Positions 16,424 through 25,111 of a DNA stretch of 64,000 nucleotides are shown piece after piece (positions within the stretch are counted from its first letter, which is position 1; each line of letters starts with the position of its first letter). The DNA lies in assembly GCF_030411995.1 (NCBI RefSeq), contig NZ_JASNRC010000002.1, positions 248,001 to 312,000 on the forward strand, written 5' to 3'. The notes below the pieces were generated by a model that had not been told where the DNA came from, searched no databases, and saw only the letters and a list, made by a program, of their open reading frames with translations. Made by a program: the position numbers and the translations under genes. Source of the DNA: Massilia sp. YIM B02769. GTDB lineage: Bacteria; Pseudomonadota; Gammaproteobacteria; Burkholderiales; Burkholderiaceae_D.

Positions 16424-16906
16424 CTTTGCACTCTATTACGTCGAGAAAACCCGCTATACCAGCCTGGACTCAACAGCACAGGCGGAATCGTCAGAGCCTC
16501 ACTAATTGATTGGGAGAAAAAATTCCTAGCTTCAACAACTCGACATAGTAGCGTCTTTTTATCCGGCCGGAAATAACAGCTGGCATTTTTACTACTCAAA
16601 TTTAGAACGATTTTTGCACACCGGAGCCTTGTGCCAGACACAACATTTGTGATACATGGAAATAGAAATTTCCTCGATAATTCAGTGTCTTGTGAATATT
16701 CGATAGAATTGCGCACGCAAATAGCATGGAGAAATACACGCTTTTTAACGCAACAAAAACTGGAACGGTTGGTGCAAGCGAGCCGCCAGGACGCTGGCGC
16801 GGGATGCGGGAGGATGAAGCTGGAAAGGAGAGGGGCGGACAGTGACGCCGCCGACACAGTGAAATATTATTTCAAGCAGGTGGCTGCAATGAAATAATAT
16901 TTCACG
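16424..16906. other. AT-rich intergenic region upstream of the tubulin-like operon
   Basis: This 483-bp stretch is the most AT-rich part of the first 20 kb. No convincing gene is visible. It must hold the promoter of the minus-strand eight-gene operon that starts at 16423 and the 3' end signal of the flagellar operon that ends at 16907. A pair of matching 15-bp dyads lies at 16860-16904. I could not pick a -35/-10 pair that I trust. Confidence 0.7.
16859..16905. promoter_or_regulatory. Two 15-bp dyads forming a 16-bp inverted repeat
   Basis: TGAAATATTATTTCA (16860-16874) and TGAAATAATATTTCA (16890-16904) are each near-perfect dyads (TGAAATA-N-TATTTCA). They are 30 bp apart centre to centre, about three helical turns. 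Together with one flanking base on each side they also make a perfect 16-bp inverted repeat with a 15-base loop. They begin 2 bp after the motD stop. Either a dimeric regulator binds both sites, or this is a stem-loop that ends the flagellar transcript. The two dyads and exact spacing favour a regulator, but there is no direct evidence. Confidence 0.6.
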
Positions 16907-17680
16907 CTAGCCTGGGAGCGGATTGGCCGCTTCGGGAACGGCAGTGAGGATGGTGATGGCAACGCGCCGGTTGCGCGCCCGGCCCTCTTCGTTGTCGTTC
17001 GGCGCCACCGGCAGGTTGGCGCCACGGCCGATGGCCGTCAGCCTGGCCGGGGCAATCCCGTTGTCGATGAACAGCCGCACCACGCTGCTGGCGCGCACGG
17101 TCGACAATTCCCAGTTCGACGGGAACAGCGGGCTGGCAATCGGCAGATTGTCGGTATGCCCCTCGACCTCGATCGCATGCGGATCGTTCTTCAGCAAACC
17201 CGCCACGGTGCCGAGCGTCGCGCGCGATTCCTCGCCGAGCGCGGCCTGCCCTTCGGCAAACAGGATGCTGGCGTTGATCTCGACGCTGACGCCGCGCCCG
17301 GTCTGCACCACGCGCACCTTGCCGGCCTGGATCAGGGGCATCAGGGAATTGTTGAGGTCGCGCGCCAGGGTGTTCATGCGTTCGCGCTCGCGCCTGGCGG
17401 CTTCGGCGCGCTTGCGGGCGATGATGCCGCTCAGCGGCAAGGCGTCGATGGCGCTGCTGGCCTGCGGGGTTTCCGGCTGGCCGCCAAAGGCGCTGCCGAG
17501 CGCATCCGACAGCACCTTGTACTTGCCTTCGTTAACCACGGAAATCGCGTACATCACGACGAAAAAGGCGAACAGCAGGGTGATGAAGTCGGCGTAGGAA
17601 ATCAGCCAGCGGTCCCCATTGTCGCCGGCGCCGGCGCCATGGCCATGGTTGCCGTTCTCGTCGTAGCGTTTGCGCGCCAT
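16907..17680 (-). CDS. motD: Flagellar stator protein MotD (MotB family)
   Basis: This 257-residue protein is the B-type subunit of a flagellar stator, which couples proton flow to rotation and anchors to peptidoglycan. The single transmembrane helix (about 24-46) begins with the motif SYADFITLLFAFFVVMY, whose Asp is the proton-binding residue. The C-terminal half is an OmpA-like peptidoglycan-binding domain (VEGHTDNLPI, then NWELSTVRASSVVRLFI, then GRARNRRVAI). It lies 7 bp after motC at the end of the flhF-flhG-fliA run. The name MotD, rather than MotB, is chosen because this gene order matches the second stator set of Pseudomonas and relatives. A further motAB pair may exist outside the window. 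Confidence 0.92.
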   Translation of the reverse strand: MARKRYDENGNHGHGAGAGDNGDRWLISYADFITLLFAFFVVMYAISVVNEGKYKVLSDALGSAFGGQPETPQASSAIDALPLSGIIARKRAEAARRERERMNTLARDLNNSLMPLIQAGKVRVVQTGRGVSVEINASILFAEGQAALGEESRATLGTVAGLLKNDPHAIEVEGHTDNLPIASPLFPSNWELSTVRASSVVRLFIDNGIAPARLTAIGRGANLPVAPNDNEEGRARNRRVAITILTAVPEAANPLPG

Positions 17681-17687
17681 CGTCGGC

Positions 17688-18431
17688 TCAGCGCTTCGCC
17701 AGCAGGCTGGCCACGCGCTCTTCCACCACGCGGGTATGGTTGCCGGTGGCGAGGTCGTGGAAGACTTCCAGCAGGATTTCGTACTGCGCCACCTGGTCCG
17801 TGACGATTGCCTTCAGCTTGTTCCCCACCGGCAGGAAAAACAGATTGGCTAGTCCGACACCGTACACGGTCGAGACAAACGCCACCGCGATCCCCGAGCC
17901 CAGGCGCGACGGATCCGACAGATTTTCCATCACGTGGATCAGGCCCAGCACCGCGCCCAGGATGCCGATGGTCGGCGCATAGCCGGCAGCGGACTCCCAG
18001 ATGCGCGCCGCCTGGCGCTCGCCGAACTCAAAGGCGTTGATCTCGGTTTCCAGCAGGTTGCGCAGCTTGTCCGGGTGGATGCCGTCGACCACCAGGCGCA
18101 GGCCCTTCTGCACGAACACATCCTTCGTGCCCATGTACTGTTCCAGCGACAAGAGCCCGTCGCGGCGTGCCGACAGGCTCCAGAGGGCAATCGCCTGCGC
18201 CAGCGGCTGGCGTCCGCTTTTCGGCGGGAAGAACACCCAGCGCAGCATCGCCATGCCGCGCCGGAAGGTTGTCGATTCCGATTGCAGCAGCACCGCGCCG
18301 AAGGTGCCGACCACGACGATGGCAAACGCCGCCGGCTGGATGAGTGACGCAAAGCGGCCGCCGTCGAGCGTGTGCCCGACCAACAGGCCGGCCAGCGCCA
18401 GCGCCAGGCCGATCAGGCTGGCGAAGTCCAC
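17688..18431 (-). CDS. motC: Flagellar stator protein MotC (MotA family)
   Basis: A 247-residue four-helix membrane protein of the MotA/TolQ/ExbB family, the A-type stator partner of the next gene. Two N-terminal helices (LIGLALALAGLLVGHTLDGG and FAIVVVGTFGAVLLQS) are followed by a cytoplasmic loop that contacts FliG. The paired C-terminal helices include GYAPTIGILGAVLGLIHVM and GIAVAFVSTVYGVGLANLFF, where the conserved prolines and small residues line the channel. The start is a GTG at 18431, inside the end of fliA (19-bp overlap), with GGGAGAG upstream. The overlap suggests translational coupling to the sigma factor gene. Confidence 0.93.
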   Translation of the reverse strand: MDFASLIGLALALAGLLVGHTLDGGRFASLIQPAAFAIVVVGTFGAVLLQSESTTFRRGMAMLRWVFFPPKSGRQPLAQAIALWSLSARRDGLLSLEQYMGTKDVFVQKGLRLVVDGIHPDKLRNLLETEINAFEFGERQAARIWESAAGYAPTIGILGAVLGLIHVMENLSDPSRLGSGIAVAFVSTVYGVGLANLFFLPVGNKLKAIVTDQVAQYEILLEVFHDLATGNHTRVVEERVASLLAKR

Positions 18432-19141
18432 AGTCTCTCCCGCAGCGACGCACGCAGGCGCGCCACCGCTTGTGTATGGAGTTGCGACACGCGCGACTCG
18501 GACACGCCGAGCACGGCGCCGATTTCCTTCAGGTTCAGTTCCTCTTCGTAGTACAGGCCCATCAGGATTTTCTCGCGCGGCGGCAGGCCGTCGATGGCCT
18601 CGATCACGGCCGAGCGGAAGTCGGTGTCGAGCAGCGCGCGCAGCGGGTCGTCCTCATCGACGGCATAGCGGTCGAGGAAGCTGTCGTTGCCGTCGTCATC
18701 GTGAAAATCCTCGTAGTAGACCAGCTGGTGGCCGCCGCCTTCGAACAGCATTTCCTGGTAGTCCTCGAGCGGAATGTCGAGCGACTTGGCAACCTCGAGT
18801 TCGGTCGGCGCGCGGCCCAGGCGCTGCTGCAGAGCGGTCATGGCGGATTCCACTTTCTTCATGTTCTGGCGGGTGCTGCGCGGCATCCAGTCGTTGGCGC
18901 GCAGTTCGTCGACCATCGCGCCGCGGATGCGCAGCACGGCATAGGTTTCGAACTGGGCGCCGTGGTTGTCCTCGTAGCGGTTGATGGCGTCCAGCAGGCC
19001 CATCATGCCGGCCTGGATCAGGTCATCGACCTCGACCGACGGCGGCAGCTTGGCCTTCATCTGGTGCGCCAGGCGCTTGACCAGCGGTTGATGCTGGGCG
19101 AGCAAATGGTTCTTGTCCGCTTTCCCTTTGACGGTATACAT
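18413..19141 (-). CDS. fliA: Flagellar sigma factor FliA (sigma28)
   Basis: A 242-residue alternative sigma factor that directs RNA polymerase to late flagellar promoters. Region 2 is evident (VEVDDLIQAGMMGLLDAI, then ETYAVLRIRGAMVDELR), with the characteristic RGAMxDELR signature of FliA/WhiG sigma factors. Region 3 (ALQQRLGRAPTELEVAKSL) and the region 4 helix-turn-helix (LNLKEIGAVLGVSESRVSQL) follow. Length is normal for the family. An acidic stretch (EDFHDDDGNDSFLDRYAVDEDD) between regions 3 and 4 is longer than in enteric FliA. The ATG at 19141 lies 14 bp after flhG, with only a weak AAGAAAAAG site, so expression may depend on coupling. Confidence 0.96.
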   Translation of the reverse strand: MYTVKGKADKNHLLAQHQPLVKRLAHQMKAKLPPSVEVDDLIQAGMMGLLDAINRYEDNHGAQFETYAVLRIRGAMVDELRANDWMPRSTRQNMKKVESAMTALQQRLGRAPTELEVAKSLDIPLEDYQEMLFEGGGHQLVYYEDFHDDDGNDSFLDRYAVDEDDPLRALLDTDFRSAVIEAIDGLPPREKILMGLYYEEELNLKEIGAVLGVSESRVSQLHTQAVARLRASLRERLWTSPA

Positions 19142-19155
19142 GCTTGTGCTTTTTC

Positions 19156-19980
19156 TTAAGAGCCGAATCTGGAGCCGAAGCCGCCCTGGCGCGCCATGGC
19201 GAAGCGCCCGGCCAGCTGGCGGAACGCCACCGAGGCCCCGGCCATCGGGAACGCGTCCACCACGGACCGTCCAAGCCGCGCCGCGCGGTGCAGGTATTCG
19301 TCCGCCGGCACCGAGCCCATCGACGTCAACGTTACTGCCAGGTAACGGCTTGCCGCTTGTGACATATTATCGTAAACAATCCCGGCCTCCGCCTCGCTCG
19401 CCCCGGTGACCAGGATGCCGAACGGACGGCGTCCGAATTCCTGGGCCAGGCGCTTGATCAGCGTGTAGGCGTTGGTGATCGAGGTGGCGCTGGTGGACAC
19501 CTGCACCACGATTTCCGACTCGGCCAGCATCGGGACCGCGAAGCTGCCGTCGCGCCCGAGTTCGCCGTCGACGATCACGATGCCGCCCTGCCCTTTCACC
19601 AGCACATCGAAGGCTTTCGCCAGGCGCCGCGCTTCATCGCTGCCGGCTTGCGGGGCCACGCCGTCGCGCACCAGGGTCGCTACCTGGAAACCCTGGGGCG
19701 CGTGCTGCACCACCTGGTTCAGCGCGCATTCCTGGCGCGCCACCTGCAGCAGGCTGACATGGCGTTCCATTTCCAGTGCGCGCGCCACGCCGCGTTCGCG
19801 CTGGCAGGCGTCGACGATCATCACGTCATTGCCGGCCTGGACCAGCGACGCGCCCAGGTTCACCAGCATCGCGCCCTTCTCGTCGCCCGGCGTGGCCGAG
19901 AGGAAAGTCACGAGACGCGGTTTCGGGCCGGCCAGCATCCGGCGCAGGCCCTCGGCCTGGTCGAAGTCGAAACTAGCCAA
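19156..19980 (-). CDS. flhG: FlhG/FleN-type MinD-like ATPase with degenerate Walker A
   Basis: A 274-residue member of the MinD/FlhG family, which sets flagellar number together with FlhF. The order of strands is conserved: VTFLSA at the P-loop, DVMIVDACQ, GGIVIVDG, and GILVTGASEA. However, the P-loop reads SATPGDEKGAML where the family has SGKGGVGKT, so the signature lysine and the threonine are not in place. ATP hydrolysis, and so the switch between membrane and cytosol, may be altered or lost. The start is a TTG at 19980, overlapping the end of flhF by 8 bp. The assignment is supported by position between flhF and fliA and by the MinD-like fold pattern. Confidence 0.85.
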   Translation of the reverse strand: MASFDFDQAEGLRRMLAGPKPRLVTFLSATPGDEKGAMLVNLGASLVQAGNDVMIVDACQRERGVARALEMERHVSLLQVARQECALNQVVQHAPQGFQVATLVRDGVAPQAGSDEARRLAKAFDVLVKGQGGIVIVDGELGRDGSFAVPMLAESEIVVQVSTSATSITNAYTLIKRLAQEFGRRPFGILVTGASEAEAGIVYDNMSQAASRYLAVTLTSMGSVPADEYLHRAARLGRSVVDAFPMAGASVAFRQLAGRFAMARQGGFGSRFGS

Positions 19981-21382
19981 GGTGCACCCCGCGCAGGCCG
20001 CTGTCGTTCTTCAGGTTGCCGGTGCCGGCCATCAGGACCGGCAGGTCGGCGTCGTCGAACTGGCTGGCGGCATCGCGGCGGCTGCGGAAGGCGCGGTCGA
20101 CCAGCATGGCGCGGTCGGCCAGGTGCAGGTCTTCCGGCACGCGCTGGCCGTTCGAGATGTAGTGCAGGTTCAGCTTGTTGCGGATCATCACGTCGAGCAC
20201 GTTGCCGATCGAGGCGGCCTCGTCGAGCTTGGTCATGATGCAGCCATGCAGGCCGCTGCCCGAGTAGGCACGCACGACTTCGTTCAGCGTTTCGTTGGTC
20301 GAGGTCGCATTCAGGCACAGCAGGCGCTTCACGTCGGCGCCGGCGCCGGCCAGCATCGCCACCTGTTCGGTCACCATCTGGTCGCGCTGCGACATGCCGA
20401 TGGTGTCGATCAGCACGGTGTGCTTGTTCTTCAGTTCTTTCAGGGCGATGCGCAGGTCGGCTTCGTCCTTCACCGAGTGCACCATCACGCCCAGGATCTT
20501 GCCGTAGATGCGCAGCTGCTCGTGGCCGCCGATACGGTAGGCATCGGTGGTGATCAGGGCCAGCTTGTCGGCGCCATGGCGCATCACGCAGCGCGCGGCC
20601 AGCTTGGCGGTGGTCGTGGTCTTCCCGACGCCGGTCGGGCCGACCAGGGCAAACACGCCGCCCTGGTCCAGCAGCGAATCCTCGTCCGCCATGGTCGTCA
20701 GGTTACGGGCCAGCACGGTCTTGATCCAGCGCATCGCTTCGGCGGCATCCTTGTTGGCCGGCAGCTTGTCGATCAGGTAGCGCGACAGCGAGGCCGAGAA
20801 ACCGGCAGCCAGCATCTCGCGCAGCACGGTCGCCTTTTGCGGTTCGCGCTGCTGGGTGCTGCCCCAGGACATTTCGGCCAACTGGCTTTCCATCATGCCG
20901 CGCATGGCGCGCAGTTCGCTCATCATGCCGGTCATTTCGGCGGCGGCCGATTCCTTGGCTTGCGAGATGGCGGTTTCCATCATCTTGGTCATGGCGGCCA
21001 TGTCGAAGGCCGGCGCGACCGGTGCGGCGGCCGGCTCAGGCATGCGCTGGGCGAAAGCGGGCGCGAACTCCGGCTCGGGCTGGGCGGCGCGGCGGGCGAA
21101 CACGTGTTCCGGGGCCACGGCCGGGGCGGCGCCGCGGCGGTTGACGAAGCTTGGTGCTTCCGGCTCGAAGGCATCGAGGGCCAGGCGCGGCTGCGGCTGG
21201 GCCATTTCCGATTCCGGCGCCGGCGACGCCAGCGACGCGACGTCGTCGTTGTCCAACGCGAGAATCTCGACCACGCCATCGACGGGCCGGTTCGAGAGGA
21301 TGACGGCATCCGGCCCGAGCGCGTCGCGCACCTTGCGCAAGGCTTCACGAGAGGTTGCCGCTGTAAATTTCTTCACATTCAT
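19973..21382 (-). CDS. flhF: Flagellar placement GTPase FlhF
   Basis: A 469-residue SRP-type GTPase that recruits the first flagellar components to the cell pole. The ATG at 21382 follows GGAGAAAAAG and gives the standard N-terminus MNVKKFTAATSREALRKV. A basic and proline-rich B region (about 60-140) follows, then a helical N domain. The G domain has the P-loop VGPTGVGKTTTTAKLA, the DAYRIGGHEQL motif, DTIGMSQRD and TKLDEAASIG. All G motifs look intact. It heads a compact run flhF-flhG-fliA-motC-motD. A terminator and two REP hairpins separate it from flhA, so it probably has its own promoter in 21383-21784. Confidence 0.96.
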   Translation of the reverse strand: MNVKKFTAATSREALRKVRDALGPDAVILSNRPVDGVVEILALDNDDVASLASPAPESEMAQPQPRLALDAFEPEAPSFVNRRGAAPAVAPEHVFARRAAQPEPEFAPAFAQRMPEPAAAPVAPAFDMAAMTKMMETAISQAKESAAAEMTGMMSELRAMRGMMESQLAEMSWGSTQQREPQKATVLREMLAAGFSASLSRYLIDKLPANKDAAEAMRWIKTVLARNLTTMADEDSLLDQGGVFALVGPTGVGKTTTTAKLAARCVMRHGADKLALITTDAYRIGGHEQLRIYGKILGVMVHSVKDEADLRIALKELKNKHTVLIDTIGMSQRDQMVTEQVAMLAGAGADVKRLLCLNATSTNETLNEVVRAYSGSGLHGCIMTKLDEAASIGNVLDVMIRNKLNLHYISNGQRVPEDLHLADRAMLVDRAFRSRRDAASQFDDADLPVLMAGTGNLKNDSGLRGVHLG

Positions 21383-21590
21383 CTTTTTCTCCGCACACAC
21401 TGCATTCAATTTCAACGAAAGGCATAGCGCCTGTCCACGAATGAGATTATTGACGATGCCGTGAAGCAAGCATCTGGTGAGAAAGCGGGGAAAAAGGGGT
21501 TATTTCTCGGGGGAGGGTTTTTGGGCACGTAGCCGAGGGAGGAGCTGGCGGGCGAATTCGCGTGGTTCCAGGCCCATGGATACGCACGAA

Positions 21591-21620
21591 ACGCGTGGGC
21601 ACGGGGTGCCCACCTTACGG
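21591..21620 (-). repeat. REP hairpin, reverse orientation
   Basis: The core GTGGGCAC-GGG-GTGCCCAC (21595-21613) is a perfect 8-bp stem. The flanks ACGC and CTTACGG match the other REP copies, which read ACGCGTGGGC...GCCCACCCTAC in this orientation. Confidence 0.85.
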
Positions 21621-21660
21621 TTATTTACCGGGGTGATGCATACATATCGGGCTATTTCCC

Positions 21661-21707
21661 GTACGGTGGGGTCATTGATGCCGGGGCATCAATGACGTGC
21701 CCACGCG
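21661..21707 (+). repeat. REP hairpin with an enlarged stem
   Basis: The outer arms GGTGGG and CCCACGCG match the forward REP. The centre is replaced by a perfect 12-bp stem GTCATTGATGCC-GG-GGCATCAATGAC (21671-21696). With the previous copy it forms an inverted REP pair 40 bp apart. Confidence 0.8.
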
Positions 21708-21784
21708 GATCATGCACACCAATAACGGCACGCCGACGGGCCCCGTGGCGCAAAAACACCACATCCGCCCAACGTTCAAACACC

Positions 21785-21819
21785 AAAAAAATGGCGCCGG
21801 TTCCACACCGACGCCATTT
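21785..21819 (-). terminator. Rho-independent terminator after flhA
   Basis: Read on the minus strand, AAATGGCGTCGGT and ACCGGCGCCATTT form a 13-bp stem with one mismatch and a short loop, followed by a run of T residues (the A run at 21785-21790). It starts 9 bp after the flhA stop. Confidence 0.9.
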
Positions 21820-21827
21820 CGACACGA

Positions 21828-23936
21828 TTACTGCGCACCCACCAGGCTGGTCACCCGAATCGTCTTGGTCTCCGGAATCTCCGAATGCGACAATACCTTC
21901 AACTGCGGCAACGCGCGGCGCAGGAAGCGCGACAGCAGCACGCGCAGCGGACCCGGCACCAGCAGCACCGGGGTGTGCCCCATGGCTTCCTGCTGCTGCG
22001 AGGCGTTATACGCCTGCTGGGCAATCGTATCGGCCAGGCCCGGCTCGATGCCGGTGCCGTCGCCGCCCGCACCCAGGGCCTGCATCAGCAGACGCTCGAG
22101 GCGGTTGTCCAGGGTCATCACCGACAACTCGTTGGTGCCCGGGAACAGCTGCTGCACGATCGCACGGCCCAGGGCGATACGCACCAGCGCGGTCAAGTCG
22201 TTCGGGTCCTGCGTCTGGCCGGCATGCTCGGACAGGGTCTCGATGATGGTGCGCATGTCGCGGATGTGCACGCCTTCGATCAAGAGATTCTGCAACACTT
22301 TCTGCAGCGTCGACAGCGACACCACTTTCGGCACCAGGTCTTCCACCAGCTTCGGCGATTCCTTGCCGAGGTGATCCAGCAGCGCCTGCACTTCCATGCG
22401 GCCCAGCAGTTCCGACGCATGCGTCGTGATCAGGTGGTTCAGGTGGGTGGCGACAACGGTACCGGCGTCGACCACGGTATAGCCCAGGTTCTGCGCTTCG
22501 TCGCGCAGGCTGGCTTCGATCCACACCGCCGGCAGGCCGAAGGCCGGATCGGTCGTCGCCTGGCCCGGCAGCGTGCCGCTGGCCATGCCCGGGTTGATCG
22601 CCAGGAACTGGCCGTTGATCGCTTCGCCGGTGCCCACTTCCACGCCCTTCAGGGTGATGCGGTAGCTCGACGGTTTCAGTTCCAGGTTGTCGCGGATGTG
22701 CACCGGCGGCGCCAGGAAGCCGACTTCCTGGGCGAACTTCTTGCGGATGCCCTTGATGCGCTTGAGCAGCTCGCCGCCCTGCGTCTTGTCGACCAGCGGA
22801 ATCAGGCGGTAGCCCACTTCCAGGCCCAGGGTGTCGACCGGCATGATGTCTTGCCAGGTCGCTTCTTCGGTCTCGCTGGACGCCGCCTTGCTGGCGTTGG
22901 TCGATGCTTCTTCGGCCGCCGCTTCGGCTTCGCGCTGCGGTGCGTTCTTGGCGCGCTTGGCCAGCAGGTAGCCCGAGCCGATCAGCGAACCGGCCAGCAG
23001 CAGGAACACCAGGTTCGGCATGCCCGGGATCAGACCCAGGCCGCCGATGATGAAGCCGGTGATGTACAGCACTTCCGGCTTGGCGAACAGCTGGCCCACC
23101 ATCTGGCCGCCGATGTCCTGGTCGTTGGCAACGCGCGACACCACCATACCGGCCGCGATCGAGATGATCAGCGACGGGATCTGGGCCACCAGGCCGTCAC
23201 CGATGGCCAGCAGGGTGTAGGTCTTGGCCGCTTCGCCGACCGGCAGGTCGTGCATCACCACGCCGACGATCAGGCCGCCGATCACGTTGATCAGGGTCAC
23301 CATGATGCCGGCGACGGCGTCACCCTTGACGTACTTCGAGGCACCGTCCATCGCGCCGTAGAACTCGGCTTCCTGGCCGACTTCGGCACGGCGCTTGCGC
23401 GCCTCGGCTTCGCCGATCATGCCGGCGTTCAGGTCGGCGTCGATCGCCATCTGCTTGCCCGGCATCGCGTCCAGGGCGAAGCGTGCGCCGACCTCGGCGA
23501 TACGGCCCGCACCCTTGGTGACGACGGTGAAGTTAATGATGGTGAGAATCACGAACACCACGATACCGACAGTGTAGTTGCCGCCGATCAGGAAGTGGCC
23601 GAAGGCCTCGATGACCTTGCCGGCCGCGGCGCCGCCGGTGTGGCCTTCGGTCAGGACAATACGGGTCGAGGCCACGTTCAGCGACAGGCGCAGCATGGTC
23701 GACACCAGCAGGATCGCCGGGAAAGCCATGAAGTCGAGCGGCTTGACCGTGTACAGCGCGGTCAGCAGCACGATCACCGACAGGGCGATGTTGAAGCTGA
23801 AGAACAGGTCGAGGACGAATGCCGGCAAGGGCAGGATCATCATGGCCAACAGCAGGATGATCAGGATCGGCGCAGCCAGGGCGTTGCCCCGTGCGCCCAA
23901 GCCGGTCAGCCATGCTGGCAGTCTCAAACTATTCAT
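21828..23936 (-). CDS. flhA: Flagellar export gate protein FlhA
   Basis: A 702-residue integral membrane protein that forms the nonameric ring of the flagellar type III export gate and couples proton motive force to export. The N-terminal part has about eight transmembrane helices, starting with APILIILLLAMMILPLPAFV and followed by the family signature MLRLSLNVASTRIVL. The cytoplasmic loop carries ARFALDAMPGKQMAIDADLN, another hallmark of the FHIPEP family. The C-terminal cytosolic domain (about 340-702) docks substrate-chaperone complexes. Length is normal. It begins 11 bp after flhB, behind GGAAG, and ends at a strong terminator. Confidence 0.98.
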   Translation of the reverse strand: MNSLRLPAWLTGLGARGNALAAPILIILLLAMMILPLPAFVLDLFFSFNIALSVIVLLTALYTVKPLDFMAFPAILLVSTMLRLSLNVASTRIVLTEGHTGGAAAGKVIEAFGHFLIGGNYTVGIVVFVILTIINFTVVTKGAGRIAEVGARFALDAMPGKQMAIDADLNAGMIGEAEARKRRAEVGQEAEFYGAMDGASKYVKGDAVAGIMVTLINVIGGLIVGVVMHDLPVGEAAKTYTLLAIGDGLVAQIPSLIISIAAGMVVSRVANDQDIGGQMVGQLFAKPEVLYITGFIIGGLGLIPGMPNLVFLLLAGSLIGSGYLLAKRAKNAPQREAEAAAEEASTNASKAASSETEEATWQDIMPVDTLGLEVGYRLIPLVDKTQGGELLKRIKGIRKKFAQEVGFLAPPVHIRDNLELKPSSYRITLKGVEVGTGEAINGQFLAINPGMASGTLPGQATTDPAFGLPAVWIEASLRDEAQNLGYTVVDAGTVVATHLNHLITTHASELLGRMEVQALLDHLGKESPKLVEDLVPKVVSLSTLQKVLQNLLIEGVHIRDMRTIIETLSEHAGQTQDPNDLTALVRIALGRAIVQQLFPGTNELSVMTLDNRLERLLMQALGAGGDGTGIEPGLADTIAQQAYNASQQQEAMGHTPVLLVPGPLRVLLSRFLRRALPQLKVLSHSEIPETKTIRVTSLVGAQ

Positions 23937-23947
23937 CGAATGCTTCC

Positions 23948-25111
23948 TTATTGATTAGATTCGGGTTTCTTCTGCGATGCCGGGTTCAGCGGGTCCATCT
24001 CCGGCGGCACTTGCAGCCTGGTCGGGCGATCCGGGTAATGGCCGCCGGCCTTGAAGTTACGCACCTGGAAGACATACGCCAGCACTTCCGCCACCGCCGA
24101 GTACAGCGTTTCCGGGATCTCGTCATCGATCTCGGTATGCTTGTACAGGGCACGGGCCAGGGCCGGCGCTTCCAGCAGGGCCACCTTGTTCTCGCGCGCC
24201 AGCTCGCGGATCTTGGCGGCCACTTCGTCGACGCCCTTGGCCACCACACGCGGCGCGCCGGCCTGGCCGTCGGTGTACTTCAGCGCCACCGCGTAATGGG
24301 TCGGGTTGGTCACGACCACATCTGCAGTAGGAACATTTTGCATCATGCGGTTGCGCGCCATTTGCCGCTGCATCTGGCGAATCTTCCCTTTAATCTGAGG
24401 ATTGCCGTCGGATTCTTTCGATTCTTGAATCATTTCCTGGCGCGTCATCTTGTGTTTATTGTTGTAATGCCAAATCTGGTAAGGCCCGTCGATCAGGGCG
24501 ATCACGCCCAGCGCGCCGACGATGTACAGGAAGGTGTGCGCGATCAGGTCGCCCAGGTGGCCGGTCGCGGTGCCGACCGGCTCGACCGCCAGGCCGAGCA
24601 CCGCATCGGTCTCGCTGCGGATCACGATCCAGGCCACGGCGCCCACCACCAGGGTCTTGGCGATGGCCTTTAATAGTTCGATCAGGGAATTCGTCGACAC
24701 CATGTTGCCGATACCCGCGATCGGGTTCAGCTTCATGAAGTTCGGCATGAAGGCTTTGGCGCTGAAATTGAAGCCGCCGATCATCATCGGCGCGGCGAGC
24801 GCAACCAGCATGATGGCAAAGGCCAGCGGCAGGCAGGCCAGCAGCACGCCGCCGACGTCGTTGGCGATGCGCTCAAGCAAAACGGTGGGGTTCTGGATTT
24901 GCTCGCGGTCGAGCGTCAGGCCGGATTCGAGCGCGCTTTGCAGGCGGCCGATCAGGCTGCCGCCGGTGATCCAGAGGCCGGCGCCGGCCGTCATCAGGAC
25001 GGCAAAGGTCGCCAGTTCGCGCGAGCGCGGAATGTCGCCTTCTTCGCGTGCCTTCTGTAGTTTTCTGGGCGATGCGTCTTCTGTCTTCTCTGCGTCGCTG
25101 TCTTCCGCCAT
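23948..25111 (-). CDS. flhB: Flagellar export switch protein FlhB
   Basis: A 387-residue export-gate protein that switches secretion from rod/hook to filament substrates. Four transmembrane regions occupy about residues 30-210 (for example FAVLMTAGAGLWITGGSLI and VVGAVAWIVI). The C-terminal cytoplasmic domain contains the self-cleavage motif NPTH (in DVVVTNPTHYAVALKY). The N-terminus begins MAEDSDAEKTEDASPRKL with the usual basic ASPRKLQKAREEG box. An extension of about 25 residues rich in Pro follows the typical end of the domain (YPDRPTRLQVPPEM). It is the first gene of the flhB-flhA pair, with a GGGGAG site before the ATG. Confidence 0.98.
   Translation of the reverse strand: MAEDSDAEKTEDASPRKLQKAREEGDIPRSRELATFAVLMTAGAGLWITGGSLIGRLQSALESGLTLDREQIQNPTVLLERIANDVGGVLLACLPLAFAIMLVALAAPMMIGGFNFSAKAFMPNFMKLNPIAGIGNMVSTNSLIELLKAIAKTLVVGAVAWIVIRSETDAVLGLAVEPVGTATGHLGDLIAHTFLYIVGALGVIALIDGPYQIWHYNNKHKMTRQEMIQESKESDGNPQIKGKIRQMQRQMARNRMMQNVPTADVVVTNPTHYAVALKYTDGQAGAPRVVAKGVDEVAAKIRELARENKVALLEAPALARALYKHTEIDDEIPETLYSAVAEVLAYVFQVRNFKAGGHYPDRPTRLQVPPEMDPLNPASQKKPESNQ

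Larger units (their letters stand above)
21383..21827. other. Intergenic region between flhA and flhF
   Basis: This 445-bp stretch holds no gene. It contains the flhA terminator (21785-21819), two oppositely oriented REP hairpins (21591-21620 and 21661-21707), and, nearer flhF, the space where a promoter for the flhF run must lie. I did not find a trustworthy sigma54 or sigma28 promoter. Confidence 0.7.

Noticed and set aside
16414-16857. A 147-codon frame on the minus strand in the operon upstream region
   Set aside because: No ribosome site, mixed composition, and it overlaps the start of the operon; probably chance in AT-rich DNA.
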